Shown in pieces: positions 25,587 to 35,292 of a stretch of DNA of 64,000 bases. The stretch is from the NCBI RefSeq assembly GCF_004138485.1, contig NZ_RYEV01000004.1:274803-338802 (forward strand), read 5' to 3'. The notes beneath the pieces are model-generated. The model saw nothing but the letters and a program-made list of their open reading frames with translations, was not told where the DNA came from and did no database searches. The DNA comes from Peristeroidobacter soli. Its GTDB lineage: Bacteria; Pseudomonadota; Gammaproteobacteria; Steroidobacterales; Steroidobacteraceae. How positions within the stretch are numbered: the first letter of the stretch is position 1; every line of letters begins with the position of its first letter. A program made the position numbers and the translations under genes.

Positions 25587-28500
25587 CTACGCCGAGTGCA
25601 CCAGTCTCAGCTGAGGATGCGTGCGCGTGATGCGGCTGAGCGACTCCACCGACTCCGGCATGGCGATATAGATGCCCTGCGCATACTCGACGCCGATGTC
25701 AGCCAGACACTTGAGCACTTCGGCGCTTTCCACGCGCTCGGCGACGGTCTTCAGGCCCATGGCCCGGCCGATCTGGGTGATGGCCTCGACCATGCTGCGA
25801 TCGACGTGATCGGTGGTCACGTTTTGAATGAACGAGCCGTCGATCTTCAGGAAGTCCACCGGCAGGTTCTTCAGATACATGAACGATGACAGGCCGCTGC
25901 CGAAATCATCCAGCGAGAACAAGCAGCCGCGCGCGCGGAACTCGCGCATGAAATGCACGACGTTGGCGAGATTGGAGATCGCCGCCGTCTCCGTGATTTC
26001 GAAGCACACGGCCCCCGGACTCAGGTCGTAGGTCTGCAGCTCGTTGATCAGGAACTCCAGGAACCGATCGTCGTTCAGCGACGTGCCCGACAGGTTGATC
26101 GATAGCGTATAGCCATGACGCGGATCGCCGTCCGCGCGATAGTGCGCGAGCGCGCCGAGCGCCTGGCTCACCACCCACCGGTCGATCATCGGCATCACGT
26201 TGTAGCGCTCCGCCGCCGGAATGAACTCCGCCGGCTGCACCAGTTCACCGTGCTCACCGCGCATGCGCAGTAGCAGCTCGTAGTGACCGCGCGTGTCGCG
26301 GGTCGCACCGATCGGCACGATGGGCTGGTAGTACAGCTCGAGCCGGTTCTCTTCGCAGGCGCGCGTCAGACGCGACACCCACTGCATCTCGCGATGGCGT
26401 TCCGGCGCCGAGCCGGATTGATACATGTGAACGCGATTGCGGCCCGAGTCCTTCGCCGCATAACAGGCCACGTCGGCCGCCGCCATGACGCTGCCAATAT
26501 TCTCGCTCGCGCTATTGATCTCGACGATGCCGACGCTGACGCCGACGTTCATCGCGCCGTCCTGCCATTCGAAGCGGTATTCGCGAATCGCCTGTCGCAG
26601 GTTGTCGGCAATCTTGGCCGCGCGATCGGCGGTGCAATCCTGGAGCAGCACGCCGAACTCATCGCCACCGAGGCGCGCGATCGTGTCGCTGGTCCGGATG
26701 CGAGTCTGCAACAGCCCGGTGATCTGCTTGAGCAGACGATCGCCCGCCTGGTGGCCGCAGGTGTCGTTCACGAGCTTGAATTGATCGAGGTCGAGGTACA
26801 TCAACGCATGCGTCGTGCCCTCATCCGAGCGCGCCGTCAGCAGCGCTTCGTTGAGACGATTCTCGAACTCACGACGATTGATCAGACCGGTCAGCGCATC
26901 GTGGCTCGCCTGATACGCGAGCGCCCGACGCAGCCGTCGCTCCTTGCTCACGTCATGGAACACCATGACCGCGCCGATGATCTTGCCGCTTCGATCGCGA
27001 ATCGGCGCCGCCGAGTCCTGAATCGCGATTTCCTGGCCGCGACGATTCACGAGCACGGTGTGATCGGCGACCGCGATGACCTGCCCTTCACGCAGGGCGC
27101 GCGTGACCGGATCTTCCAGCGGCTCGCGCGTCGCCTCGTTCAGGATGTTGAAGACTTCCCGCAGCTTCCGGCCCTTCGCCTCGGCGCCGTCCCAGCCTGT
27201 GAGGTTCTCGGCCACGGGATTCAATGTCTCGATGCAACCGTTGGCGTCGGTCGTGATGACGCCGTCGCCGATCGACTGCAGCGTCACCTGCGCCTTCTCC
27301 TTCTCCTCGAACACCGCCGTTTCGGCGCGCTTGCGTTCGCTGATGTCGGAGATCGTGCCTTCGTAGCCGATGAGCTGTCCGCTCCTGTCGCGCACGGCAC
27401 GCGCGCTTTCGATGACGGCGAGGATGGTTCCATCCACCCGGCGCATCTGAAACTCGGCATTGCGAACTTCGCCATCGCGCGCAATGGTCGCAATGATGGC
27501 CAGACGTTCGGCGGGATCGTGATACATGCTGGCGGGCGGCAGCGCCATCAACTCCGTCGGCGAGGCATAACCGATCATGCGAGCCAGCGCGGGATTCACG
27601 GATAGGAAGCGGCCGTCGCTGGTCGAGCTGTACACCCCTTCCATGACGTTGTCGAACAGGCTTCGGTAGCGGGCCTCGCTGTCACGCAACGCGTTCTCGG
27701 CCAGACGTCGTTCGATCGCGATGCCCGCGAGCTGCGTCATGCGCGACATCAACTCGAAGTCCCGCCGCAGCGGGCTCTTCGGCGTGCGGAAGTACAACGC
27801 CAGCGTGCCGAGAATGCGGCCATCGGACGAATGAATCAGCGTGGACCAGCAGCTGCGCAATCCGGCGCCGAGCACCGCATCGCGCGTGTTCTCCCACAAT
27901 GCATCGCGCGCGATGTCAGCGACGATGACCTGCCGCTGCAAATAGACGGCTGCCGCGCACGAGCCGTTGCGAGCAGCGATCGCGACGCCTTCCATCGCCT
28001 GTGAGTACACGGCCGGCAGTCGCGGCCCGGAGCACAGATTCAGATGTTTGCCTTCGTCATCGAGCATGCGGATCGCGCTCACGCAATCCGGCGCGACTCG
28101 CTCGACGACGTCCGTGATCGCCTGCAACGTGATACGCAGATCCACGTTCGCCGCGAGACGCTCGAACACGCGCCGCTCACCGGCTGCCAGGAGCTCGGCG
28201 CGCTTGCGCTCCGTGATATCGGTGATGCTGCCGCGAATCAGGCGCTGACCATGCGACTGCAGCCGAACCCAGCGCACTTCACAAGGAATGTCGTTGCCGA
28301 AGCTGTCGCGGAACATCCATTCGAGCACCGGCGCTTCTCCCGCCAGCGTGCGATCCAGCTGCGCCCGGTTCGCATGCGATGACAGCGCGCCGTCCGGCTG
28401 ATGCGGCGGACACAGCGTATCGGGGCTGCTCTTCAGCAGTGCCTCGCGATCCATCTTGAAAAAGCGCACGGCGTTTTCGTTCACGTCGACCAGACGATTC

Positions 28501-29147
28501 TGATCGAGATCGACCACCACGATGATCTCCGGCGCGTGCTCGACGAGCGTGCGATAGCGCGCCTCGCTGTCACGCAATGCCGCCTCCGCCATCTTGCGAT
28601 CGGTGGTATCGCGCAGACACACGACGAACACTTCGCGGCGATTCATCTTGGTCTTGCTGACGGCGATCTCGGCGGAGAACTGCGTGCCGTCGCTGCGCTG
28701 GCCCGTCGTTTCATGAGGCGCGAGATCGACCTGCGTGTCATCGAGACGCGCGGCGAGCTGTTCCAGCGCGGCGGAGATGGTCTGTTTCGCCGTCATCTGC
28801 GGCAGCAGGAAGCTCAGCGGGCGGCCGATGGCATCGGATTCCGTCTGACCGAATACGCGTTGACCGGTGGCATTGATGGAGGCGATGTGACCGGCATCGT
28901 CGACGGTCATGATCACGTCCTTGACGTGATCGAGCACGGCCTGCAACTGGCTCGCGGTGCTCTCGCGCAGCTCGCGCGTCAGCGCCGTGGCCTCATCGGA
29001 CATCAGCTGCATGGAACGCACGATGCCCCGGCGCTCCTCATCGGTCTTGCTATAGGCAGCCGTGATCGCGGCAAGCAACTTGCCGAGATCCAGCTCACCG
29101 TCCGAGCGCGTCGCTTCCCTGACTTGCTGTTCGAGCAGTCGATGCAT
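25587..29147 (-). CDS. Multi-PAS/GAF GGDEF-EAL cyclic-di-GMP enzyme
   Basis: 1186 residues, no membrane segments, so a soluble sensor. Order: N-terminal helical segment; PAS (about 65-185); PAS (about 195-310); GAF (about 320-465); PAS (about 475-595); PAS (about 605-725); GGDEF (about 735-895); EAL (about 925-1175). The cyclase motif is intact (ARLGGDEFG) and an inhibitory I-site RTSD lies five residues before it. The EAL signature reads YELLLRM, keeping the metal-binding Glu, and DDFGSG plus KIDGSFI are present. Both activities could therefore be real. It lacks a partner gene. A 227-base intergenic stretch separates it from bipA. Confidence 0.9.
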   Translation of the reverse strand: MHRLLEQQVREATRSDGELDLGKLLAAITAAYSKTDEERRGIVRSMQLMSDEATALTRELRESTASQLQAVLDHVKDVIMTVDDAGHIASINATGQRVFGQTESDAIGRPLSFLLPQMTAKQTISAALEQLAARLDDTQVDLAPHETTGQRSDGTQFSAEIAVSKTKMNRREVFVVCLRDTTDRKMAEAALRDSEARYRTLVEHAPEIIVVVDLDQNRLVDVNENAVRFFKMDREALLKSSPDTLCPPHQPDGALSSHANRAQLDRTLAGEAPVLEWMFRDSFGNDIPCEVRWVRLQSHGQRLIRGSITDITERKRAELLAAGERRVFERLAANVDLRITLQAITDVVERVAPDCVSAIRMLDDEGKHLNLCSGPRLPAVYSQAMEGVAIAARNGSCAAAVYLQRQVIVADIARDALWENTRDAVLGAGLRSCWSTLIHSSDGRILGTLALYFRTPKSPLRRDFELMSRMTQLAGIAIERRLAENALRDSEARYRSLFDNVMEGVYSSTSDGRFLSVNPALARMIGYASPTELMALPPASMYHDPAERLAIIATIARDGEVRNAEFQMRRVDGTILAVIESARAVRDRSGQLIGYEGTISDISERKRAETAVFEEKEKAQVTLQSIGDGVITTDANGCIETLNPVAENLTGWDGAEAKGRKLREVFNILNEATREPLEDPVTRALREGQVIAVADHTVLVNRRGQEIAIQDSAAPIRDRSGKIIGAVMVFHDVSKERRLRRALAYQASHDALTGLINRREFENRLNEALLTARSDEGTTHALMYLDLDQFKLVNDTCGHQAGDRLLKQITGLLQTRIRTSDTIARLGGDEFGVLLQDCTADRAAKIADNLRQAIREYRFEWQDGAMNVGVSVGIVEINSASENIGSVMAAADVACYAAKDSGRNRVHMYQSGSAPERHREMQWVSRLTRACEENRLELYYQPIVPIGATRDTRGHYELLLRMRGEHGELVQPAEFIPAAERYNVMPMIDRWVVSQALGALAHYRADGDPRHGYTLSINLSGTSLNDDRFLEFLINELQTYDLSPGAVCFEITETAAISNLANVVHFMREFRARGCLFSLDDFGSGLSSFMYLKNLPVDFLKIDGSFIQNVTTDHVDRSMVEAITQIGRAMGLKTVAERVESAEVLKCLADIGVEYAQGIYIAMPESVESLSRITRTHPQLRLVHSA

Positions 29148-29256
29148 GTCGTGCTTCTGACGACGCGGTCCTGCGCCGTCATCGTCCCCGCGTTTTTAGT
29201 GTGAACCACTACCGATGCGAGGCATCGTAAGGCGTTGACGCTCAAGGAGGTGTGAA

Positions 29257-29277
29257 ATGCCTCCAGGTTTTATGTGA
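29257..29277 (+). other. Possible 6-codon leader ORF with perfect Shine-Dalgarno
   Basis: AAGGAGGTGTGAA (29244-29256) is an almost ideal anti-16S match positioned before ATG at 29257, which opens a 6-codon frame (MPPGFM, stop). It lies in the gap between the GGDEF/EAL and bipA genes, pointing away from both. GGAGG and the downstream CCTCC can also pair into a hairpin that hides the ribosome-binding site. No function can be assigned and it may be chance. Confidence 0.25.
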
Positions 29278-29335
29278 AAGCACGGCAAAGCACCGAGGAC
29301 CCGGCGCGGGTTATGTCTGATGGCGCAGACAGGGC

Positions 29336-29362
29336 GGCGCCGGCGGCAATAATGCCGGCGCC
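29336..29362 (-). terminator. Hairpin 13 bases after bipA stop
   Basis: GGCGCCGGC and GCCGGCGCC form a 9-bp GC stem around a 9-base loop, just beyond the minus-strand bipA stop. A T-run is missing, as with other hairpins in this window. Confidence 0.45.
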
Positions 29363-29374
29363 CCTCAGGTGGGA

Positions 29375-31213
<1,839 letters not shown>

Positions 31214-31360
31214 GCGGGAATTGGGAACCGGTGGGAGGGCAAAAAGGCGCGCATTGTAGAGGCACGGCGGGGGTTCCGGATACCTCCGCCGCATGATTTA
31301 CGCAAAACCTTAACACTGACCCCGGGCTACGCCCGTCCCGGAGGGGCTTTCCTACGCCCC

Positions 31361-31540
31361 CTACCCGTCTAACGCCCTCATTCCGTCGGCCCGTTGCATG
31401 CCCGGTCCCGGTGCATGGGCCTCGTTCAGGGCCCGGGCACAGTCATCGCAACAGACTTCCACCGCTTTGCCGCCCACCGTCACCTCGATGCCGGGCCCTT
31501 CGATCCGGCAATCGCACGCCGCACAGGTCCGCTCCGTCAT
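31361..31540 (-). CDS. Small cysteine-rich, probable zinc-binding protein
   Basis: 59 residues. The sequence starts MTERTCAACDCRIEGPGIEV, then has a second cysteine cluster VCCDDCARALNE. The CxxC...CxxC arrangement, about 22 residues apart, is a small treble-clef or TRASH-like zinc site of the kind that binds or senses metals. GAGGGCGA lies upstream of the ATG, and codon use is normal for the region. It sits between bipA and the palindrome before the AlkB-like gene, on the opposite strand to the latter. Function is unknown. Confidence 0.68.
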   Translation of the reverse strand: MTERTCAACDCRIEGPGIEVTVGGKAVEVCCDDCARALNEAHAPGPGMQRADGMRALDG

Positions 31541-31596
31541 GGTCTCGCCCTCGTTTGCCCACCATGAGTGCAGTGTTGGCCTGGCGCCCGGGCGGC

Positions 31597-31630
31597 GCTG
31601 TCACAATCTTTAGCTAAAGATTTCGACAGC
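31597..31630. promoter_or_regulatory. 34-bp palindromic operator before the AlkB-like gene
   Basis: The core AATCTTTAGCTAAAGATT (31606-31623) is a perfect 18-bp palindrome, extended by matching GCTGTC and GACAGC ends. The stretch 31610-31633 is identical, over 24 bases, to the minus strand at 35212-35235 before the DUF4331 gene, in the same orientation relative to each downstream gene. It lies about 35 bases before the proposed start of the dioxygenase and contains a TAAAGAT that could be a -10 element. Best reading: a shared operator/promoter for one regulator. Confidence 0.66.
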
Positions 31631-31664
31631 CCCTGTCATGGATGAGTGTTGAGCTATCGGTGGG

Positions 31665-32321
31665 TTGTTCGCCGGGATTGAGCCATTGCGCCAGCAGGAA
31701 GATTTGTTTTCGACGCGCGGATCGCTGGCCATCGATCCGACTTTCGCCAGCGCGCGGCGGACTGCGCTGGATGCCACGTCGTGGGTCGAGCTCGTGCCGG
31801 GGTGGATGTCGGGCCCGGAATGTTTGTTCGACGCGCTGGCAACGGCGGTGCCCTGGAGTCAGCACTACCGCACCTTGTTCGAGCAAAGATTCCTGGAACC
31901 GCGGCTCACCGCTGAATATCGCCGCCTGGACCGCGTGCCTCACGACATGCTGATTGCCGCCGCCACTGCCTTGTCGAGCCACTACGGCGTCGAGTACGAC
32001 AGCCTGTGGCTGAATCTGTACCGCAACGGCGAGGACAGCACCGGCTGGCATCGCGACCGGTTCTCGTGCCGGCGGGCCGAATGTATCGTGCCGGTGCTCA
32101 CACTCGGTGCGACCCGTCGCTTCCAGCTCAAGCCGCGCGCCGGCGGCCCGTCGATCTCGTTCGCACCGAACTCGGGCGATCTGATCGTGATGGGCGGCCG
32201 CTGCCAGCAGGATTGGGTGCATGGCGTGCCCAAGCTGCCCGAAATACGCGAGCCGCGGATCAGCCTGAACTTCCAAAGCTCGATGCAGGCCGGGCGTCAG
32301 CGCAAATTGGCGGAGCGTTGA
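31665..32321 (+). CDS. AlkB-like 2-oxoglutarate/Fe(II) dioxygenase
   Basis: 218 residues. Motifs: NLYRNGEDSTGWHRD with H129 and D131 of the metal triad, LTLGATRRFQLKPR, DLIVMGGRCQQDWVHGVPK with H186, and EPRISLNF with the Arg that holds 2-oxoglutarate. This is the AlkB DNA/RNA dealkylation family, where oxidation removes methyl groups from 1mA and 3mC. A TTG start is proposed, since no ATG or GTG fits; TTG 31686 is the alternative. A long palindrome lies just upstream, matching one before the DUF4331 operon. Its 3' end overlaps the convergent AraC-type gene by 25 bases. Confidence 0.87.
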   Translation: MFAGIEPLRQQEDLFSTRGSLAIDPTFASARRTALDATSWVELVPGWMSGPECLFDALATAVPWSQHYRTLFEQRFLEPRLTAEYRRLDRVPHDMLIAAATALSSHYGVEYDSLWLNLYRNGEDSTGWHRDRFSCRRAECIVPVLTLGATRRFQLKPRAGGPSISFAPNSGDLIVMGGRCQQDWVHGVPKLPEIREPRISLNFQSSMQAGRQRKLAER

Positions 32322-33127
32322 AACTGCGCCGGCGTGCGACCGTAGGCCTGTCGAAACGCCGCCGTGAAATGACTGTGACTGGAGAAGCCGAGATCCACGC
32401 CGAGCGTCGACAGATCATCGTAGCTGCCAAGCAGATCCAGCGCGCGAGCCAGCCGCAGCCGCAGCTGATATCGATACAGCGGCACACCCTCCACCTGCGC
32501 GAACGCCTGCGTCAGATACACCGGCGACACACCGACCTCCGCCGCGATCTCGGTCAGCGTCCAGCGACGCGAGAGCTCGGAAGAAAGAGTCAGCTTGGCC
32601 CGGTCGACCAGCTTTTGCCGACCGTAGGTTGCGCGGGTCGTCGGTGACGTGCGTTCGCCCAGCGCGCGACGGATCAGCGTCAACGTCAAGGTTTCCGCCT
32701 CCAGCAGCTCGATCGATTTGTTGAGCAGGGTATGGCGCAGCAGCGCCACCAGGACCTGGGCTCTGGGTTCGATCCGCCAGCGCTGTTTGCTGAACGTCAC
32801 GGCCGCGCCGTCATGCAGATGCTCGGTCGGCGCCAGCTCGCGCAACAGGTCTTCGCGGACCGAGATCGACAGACAGGCGTCGCCGCCCTGTACCGGATGA
32901 CTGATCCGATAGCTCTCCATTTGATTGAAGCACAGGACCTGATTGGCTTCGGCGACCGCCTCGTTGCTGCCGAGGTGCCGCATGTAGACACCTCGATAAG
33001 GAAACACCAGATAGGTCGAGCTCGGACACTCCTCCGCGCTCTTGTGACGGCACTTGCCATCGCAGAGGACGTCGCGAATCGCGACGGTCTGCGTGTCCAG
33101 CAAGTCCTGAATGGCGAGCTCCGTCAT
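32297..33127 (-). CDS. AraC-family regulator with cysteine-rich N-terminus
   Basis: 276 residues. The C-terminal AraC double helix-turn-helix is clear (about 175-272: RWTLTEIAAEVGVSPVYLTQAF and STLGVDLGFSSHSHFTAAFRQAYGRTPAQFQ). The N-terminal cupin-like half carries C22, C26, H28 and C34 (LCDGKCRHKSAEEC) plus C66 and C85, a possible metal or redox site. It is the last gene of a three-gene operon, its ATG overlapping the DUF4198-like stop by 4 bases. It is the obvious candidate to bind the two palindromes upstream of this operon and of the AlkB-like gene, but this is not shown. Confidence 0.87.
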   Translation of the reverse strand: MTELAIQDLLDTQTVAIRDVLCDGKCRHKSAEECPSSTYLVFPYRGVYMRHLGSNEAVAEANQVLCFNQMESYRISHPVQGGDACLSISVREDLLRELAPTEHLHDGAAVTFSKQRWRIEPRAQVLVALLRHTLLNKSIELLEAETLTLTLIRRALGERTSPTTRATYGRQKLVDRAKLTLSSELSRRWTLTEIAAEVGVSPVYLTQAFAQVEGVPLYRYQLRLRLARALDLLGSYDDLSTLGVDLGFSSHSHFTAAFRQAYGRTPAQFQRSANLR

Positions 33128-33978
33128 GGAAAGCCGAAAGTCAGACTGGAGAAGGTCGTGTCGAAGTCTACCTCGGCCGGCGCCGGGACGGGCTTGCTCC
33201 AGACCACGTTCAACAACCAGGTCCCGTACGGTGTCAGCGGAAAACTCGCCCGGCCCGACGCGTCCGTCCGACGCGCCTCGACCGGTGCATCGTCATGCTC
33301 CAGTTGCGTGAGCTTCACGAGCGCGCCTGCGAGCGGCTGCCCCTCGAAATACACGCGCACCGGCAAGTCCCCTGCGCTCGCTGAGTAAGGACTGCGTTCC
33401 GGCACGATCTCCAGCGTCAGTCCCAGCGGCGTCGTGACATGTGCCTGAGATCGACGATCAACCGCTCCGTGCTGCACGATGGCCTTCGAGACGCGGCGAT
33501 AACTCTCCGCCGTATCCGCCGACATCTTTCCAGCGCGCTCACGATAGTCGAGCGCCGGCGTGAGCCCTTCATCGCGAGCATAATCATTGAACCGCTGTGC
33601 CGGTAACGCGCTGCGGCCGCCATTGTCCGTTTCCAGCACGACGACATACGTACCCGGCGCATCGAACTGCAGACGACCGTCGTCGTTCGCACCGCGCAGA
33701 TGCAGATCGGCACGCACGTCGTGCGATGTTCCATCCGGCGCGACAGTAACGAAGCGCGAGATCCGGTTGGAGCGGATCTGCGATCGCTGTCGCTGCGCGC
33801 CGTGCCCGACCTGTAACGTGATCGGAATCGACGCGTCCGGTGGCGACCAGTACTGCAGTGGCTGGATCCAGAAGTCATGCGCGCTCGCACCGGACGTGAC
33901 GAAGATCCCAGCCAGCAGGATTGCGCCCCACATGCAGCGACGCGCGTCATTCCCGCTCAATGGATGACGGCACTTCAT
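33124..33978 (-). CDS. DUF4198-like exported protein
   Basis: 284 residues. After a signal sequence (about 16-33, ending SGASA) comes AHDFWIQPLQYW, the N-terminal hallmark of DUF4198, a family linked to nickel/cobalt uptake accessory proteins. The remainder is beta-rich, ending in a domain with PYSASAGDLPVRVYFEGQPLAGALV and DASGRASFPL, typical of a carboxypeptidase-regulatory-like fold. Mature protein is periplasmic. The ATG overlaps the DUF4331 stop and its own stop overlaps the AraC-type start, so the three are co-translated. A start at the ATG giving MWGAILLAG is also possible. Metal-related role is a guess from the family name. Confidence 0.72.
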   Translation of the reverse strand: MKCRHPLSGNDARRCMWGAILLAGIFVTSGASAHDFWIQPLQYWSPPDASIPITLQVGHGAQRQRSQIRSNRISRFVTVAPDGTSHDVRADLHLRGANDDGRLQFDAPGTYVVVLETDNGGRSALPAQRFNDYARDEGLTPALDYRERAGKMSADTAESYRRVSKAIVQHGAVDRRSQAHVTTPLGLTLEIVPERSPYSASAGDLPVRVYFEGQPLAGALVKLTQLEHDDAPVEARRTDASGRASFPLTPYGTWLLNVVWSKPVPAPAEVDFDTTFSSLTFGFP

Positions 33979-35159
33979 GGTGCCGCCAGGAATGGAAATT
34001 CCGTGATCGAATGTTCGTGGTCGTCGCGGTCGACACCGTCATCGATGCCGGTCGCCTGCCCCATCGACAACACCGAGCGATAGACATCGATGGCATCGTC
34101 ATTCGGCGTCCTGCCGCCGCAATACATCATCATCGCGTCCTGACCGGCCAGGGCCGCGAACTCGACCGAGAAGAATTCGCCGCAGATCGTCGATTCGCTG
34201 TTGACCCAGAGCCGGTCGTCGGCAAGCACGGTGGCGAGCGCTCGATAGCGTGCCGGCGAGGCCGTCTTCATATCGGCCAGCAGCTGATTGCCGCACTTGC
34301 CATCGAAGCCATCGTAGATCCCCAATGTTCGCTCCATCTCGGCGATGAACTCAGCGCCAGTCGCCGGCGTCGCGCCGTTGTAACGCTCTTTCAGCCGATC
34401 GCTCGTTGCTTCGTCCGAGAACGATCCCAGGAGCGCATTGCCGGTGAGCGGGCGGCCCATGCGATCTATTTGTTTGTTTGCATTCGCCGTCGTTGCCCAC
34501 ACCGCGAGCATCGTGCCGCCGCGATCGACGACATCCAGATCCACCGAAACCACCAGCGACGCCGGCGTCCAGCCCACGAGGAAGTTCTTCGCCGGACCAC
34601 CGCCCGTGTGACGCCACGTGTCGAGAATCGACCGGGCGGTTGCTTCGCTGAACATCGGACAGCCCGCGACATCGTTCTTTGCGCTGCCCATCATCGCGTC
34701 CGCGGCCACGGCATATGCCTCTCGCGTGCCCTTCACGTTGTTGTAGAACGGATCGTCACGCAGCCCCGCGAACACGCGCAGGTGCTTGTTCCGACCCTCC
34801 AGACCCTTGGAGTCGCTCGCATCGCCGCTCGCGACGTCGGCATTACCCACCTTACAAAAGACGTTGTGAGCCGTCGCAATCCGACAGACGATGTCCGTCG
34901 TTGCATTGGTTTGTCCGAACCGTCTGCCGCTATCGATGTGGAACACGTACTCGAGCTGTTCCGAGAACGTGTGCCCCACGATCGTCATGACCAGGTTGAG
35001 CCGGCGCGCGTCGTGCGAAGTCCAGGCAAATACATCGCCGATATCGGCGCGCGGGTCGGCGATCACGCTGGGTGTGTCGAGATGATCGGCTGCAAACAAG
35101 GGACTGGCGGCCAGCATCGCGGCCCCAACCAATGCGCGATTCCTGATTTGCTGTGTCAT
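33975..35159 (-). CDS. DUF4331 exported protein
   Basis: 394 residues. Signal peptide (LVGAAMLAASPLFA) followed by ADHLDTPSVIADPRADIGDVFAW, the conserved DUF4331 N-terminus, and PFYNNVKGT. The family is of unknown function and usually secreted. GGAGGG precedes the ATG. It heads the operon DUF4331 - DUF4198-like - AraC. About 57 bases upstream of the start begins the palindrome shared with the AlkB-like gene. Confidence 0.8.
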   Translation of the reverse strand: MTQQIRNRALVGAAMLAASPLFAADHLDTPSVIADPRADIGDVFAWTSHDARRLNLVMTIVGHTFSEQLEYVFHIDSGRRFGQTNATTDIVCRIATAHNVFCKVGNADVASGDASDSKGLEGRNKHLRVFAGLRDDPFYNNVKGTREAYAVAADAMMGSAKNDVAGCPMFSEATARSILDTWRHTGGGPAKNFLVGWTPASLVVSVDLDVVDRGGTMLAVWATTANANKQIDRMGRPLTGNALLGSFSDEATSDRLKERYNGATPATGAEFIAEMERTLGIYDGFDGKCGNQLLADMKTASPARYRALATVLADDRLWVNSESTICGEFFSVEFAALAGQDAMMMYCGGRTPNDDAIDVYRSVLSMGQATGIDDGVDRDDHEHSITEFPFLAAP

Positions 35160-35211
35160 GCGTTCCCTCCATCGCCAAAGATGGACCAGACGATAGACAC
35201 GGAGCGCCGAC

Positions 35212-35248
35212 GGGGCTGTCGAAATCTTTAGCTAAGTGATTTCGACGG
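35212..35248. promoter_or_regulatory. Palindromic operator before the DUF4331 operon
   Basis: GTCGAAATC (35218-35226) and GATTTCGAC (35238-35246) are inverted arms around a TTAGCTAA centre (35228-35235). Bases 35212-35235 are an exact complement of 31610-31633. Relative to the DUF4331 gene the orientation is the same as for the AlkB-like gene at the other site. Identity over 24 bases in otherwise unrelated intergenic DNA implies a conserved regulatory site. Confidence 0.66.
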
Positions 35249-35292
35249 GAGGGTAACGGACGCGGCTGGACCGCGTCCGTCGAGGAGCGGAC

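Noticed and set aside
25587..28400. Several long plus-strand frames opposite the GGDEF/EAL gene
   Set aside because: They show no motifs, and the minus-strand reading has continuous domain signatures.
31214..31294. 27-residue N-terminal extension of BipA
   Set aside because: BipA proteins start a few residues before the G1 motif; GTG 31213 fits.
31398..31613. Plus-strand frames of about 70 codons in the bipA/alkB gap
   Set aside because: The minus-strand 59-residue frame has CxxC pairs and a ribosome-binding site; the plus frames are its shadow.
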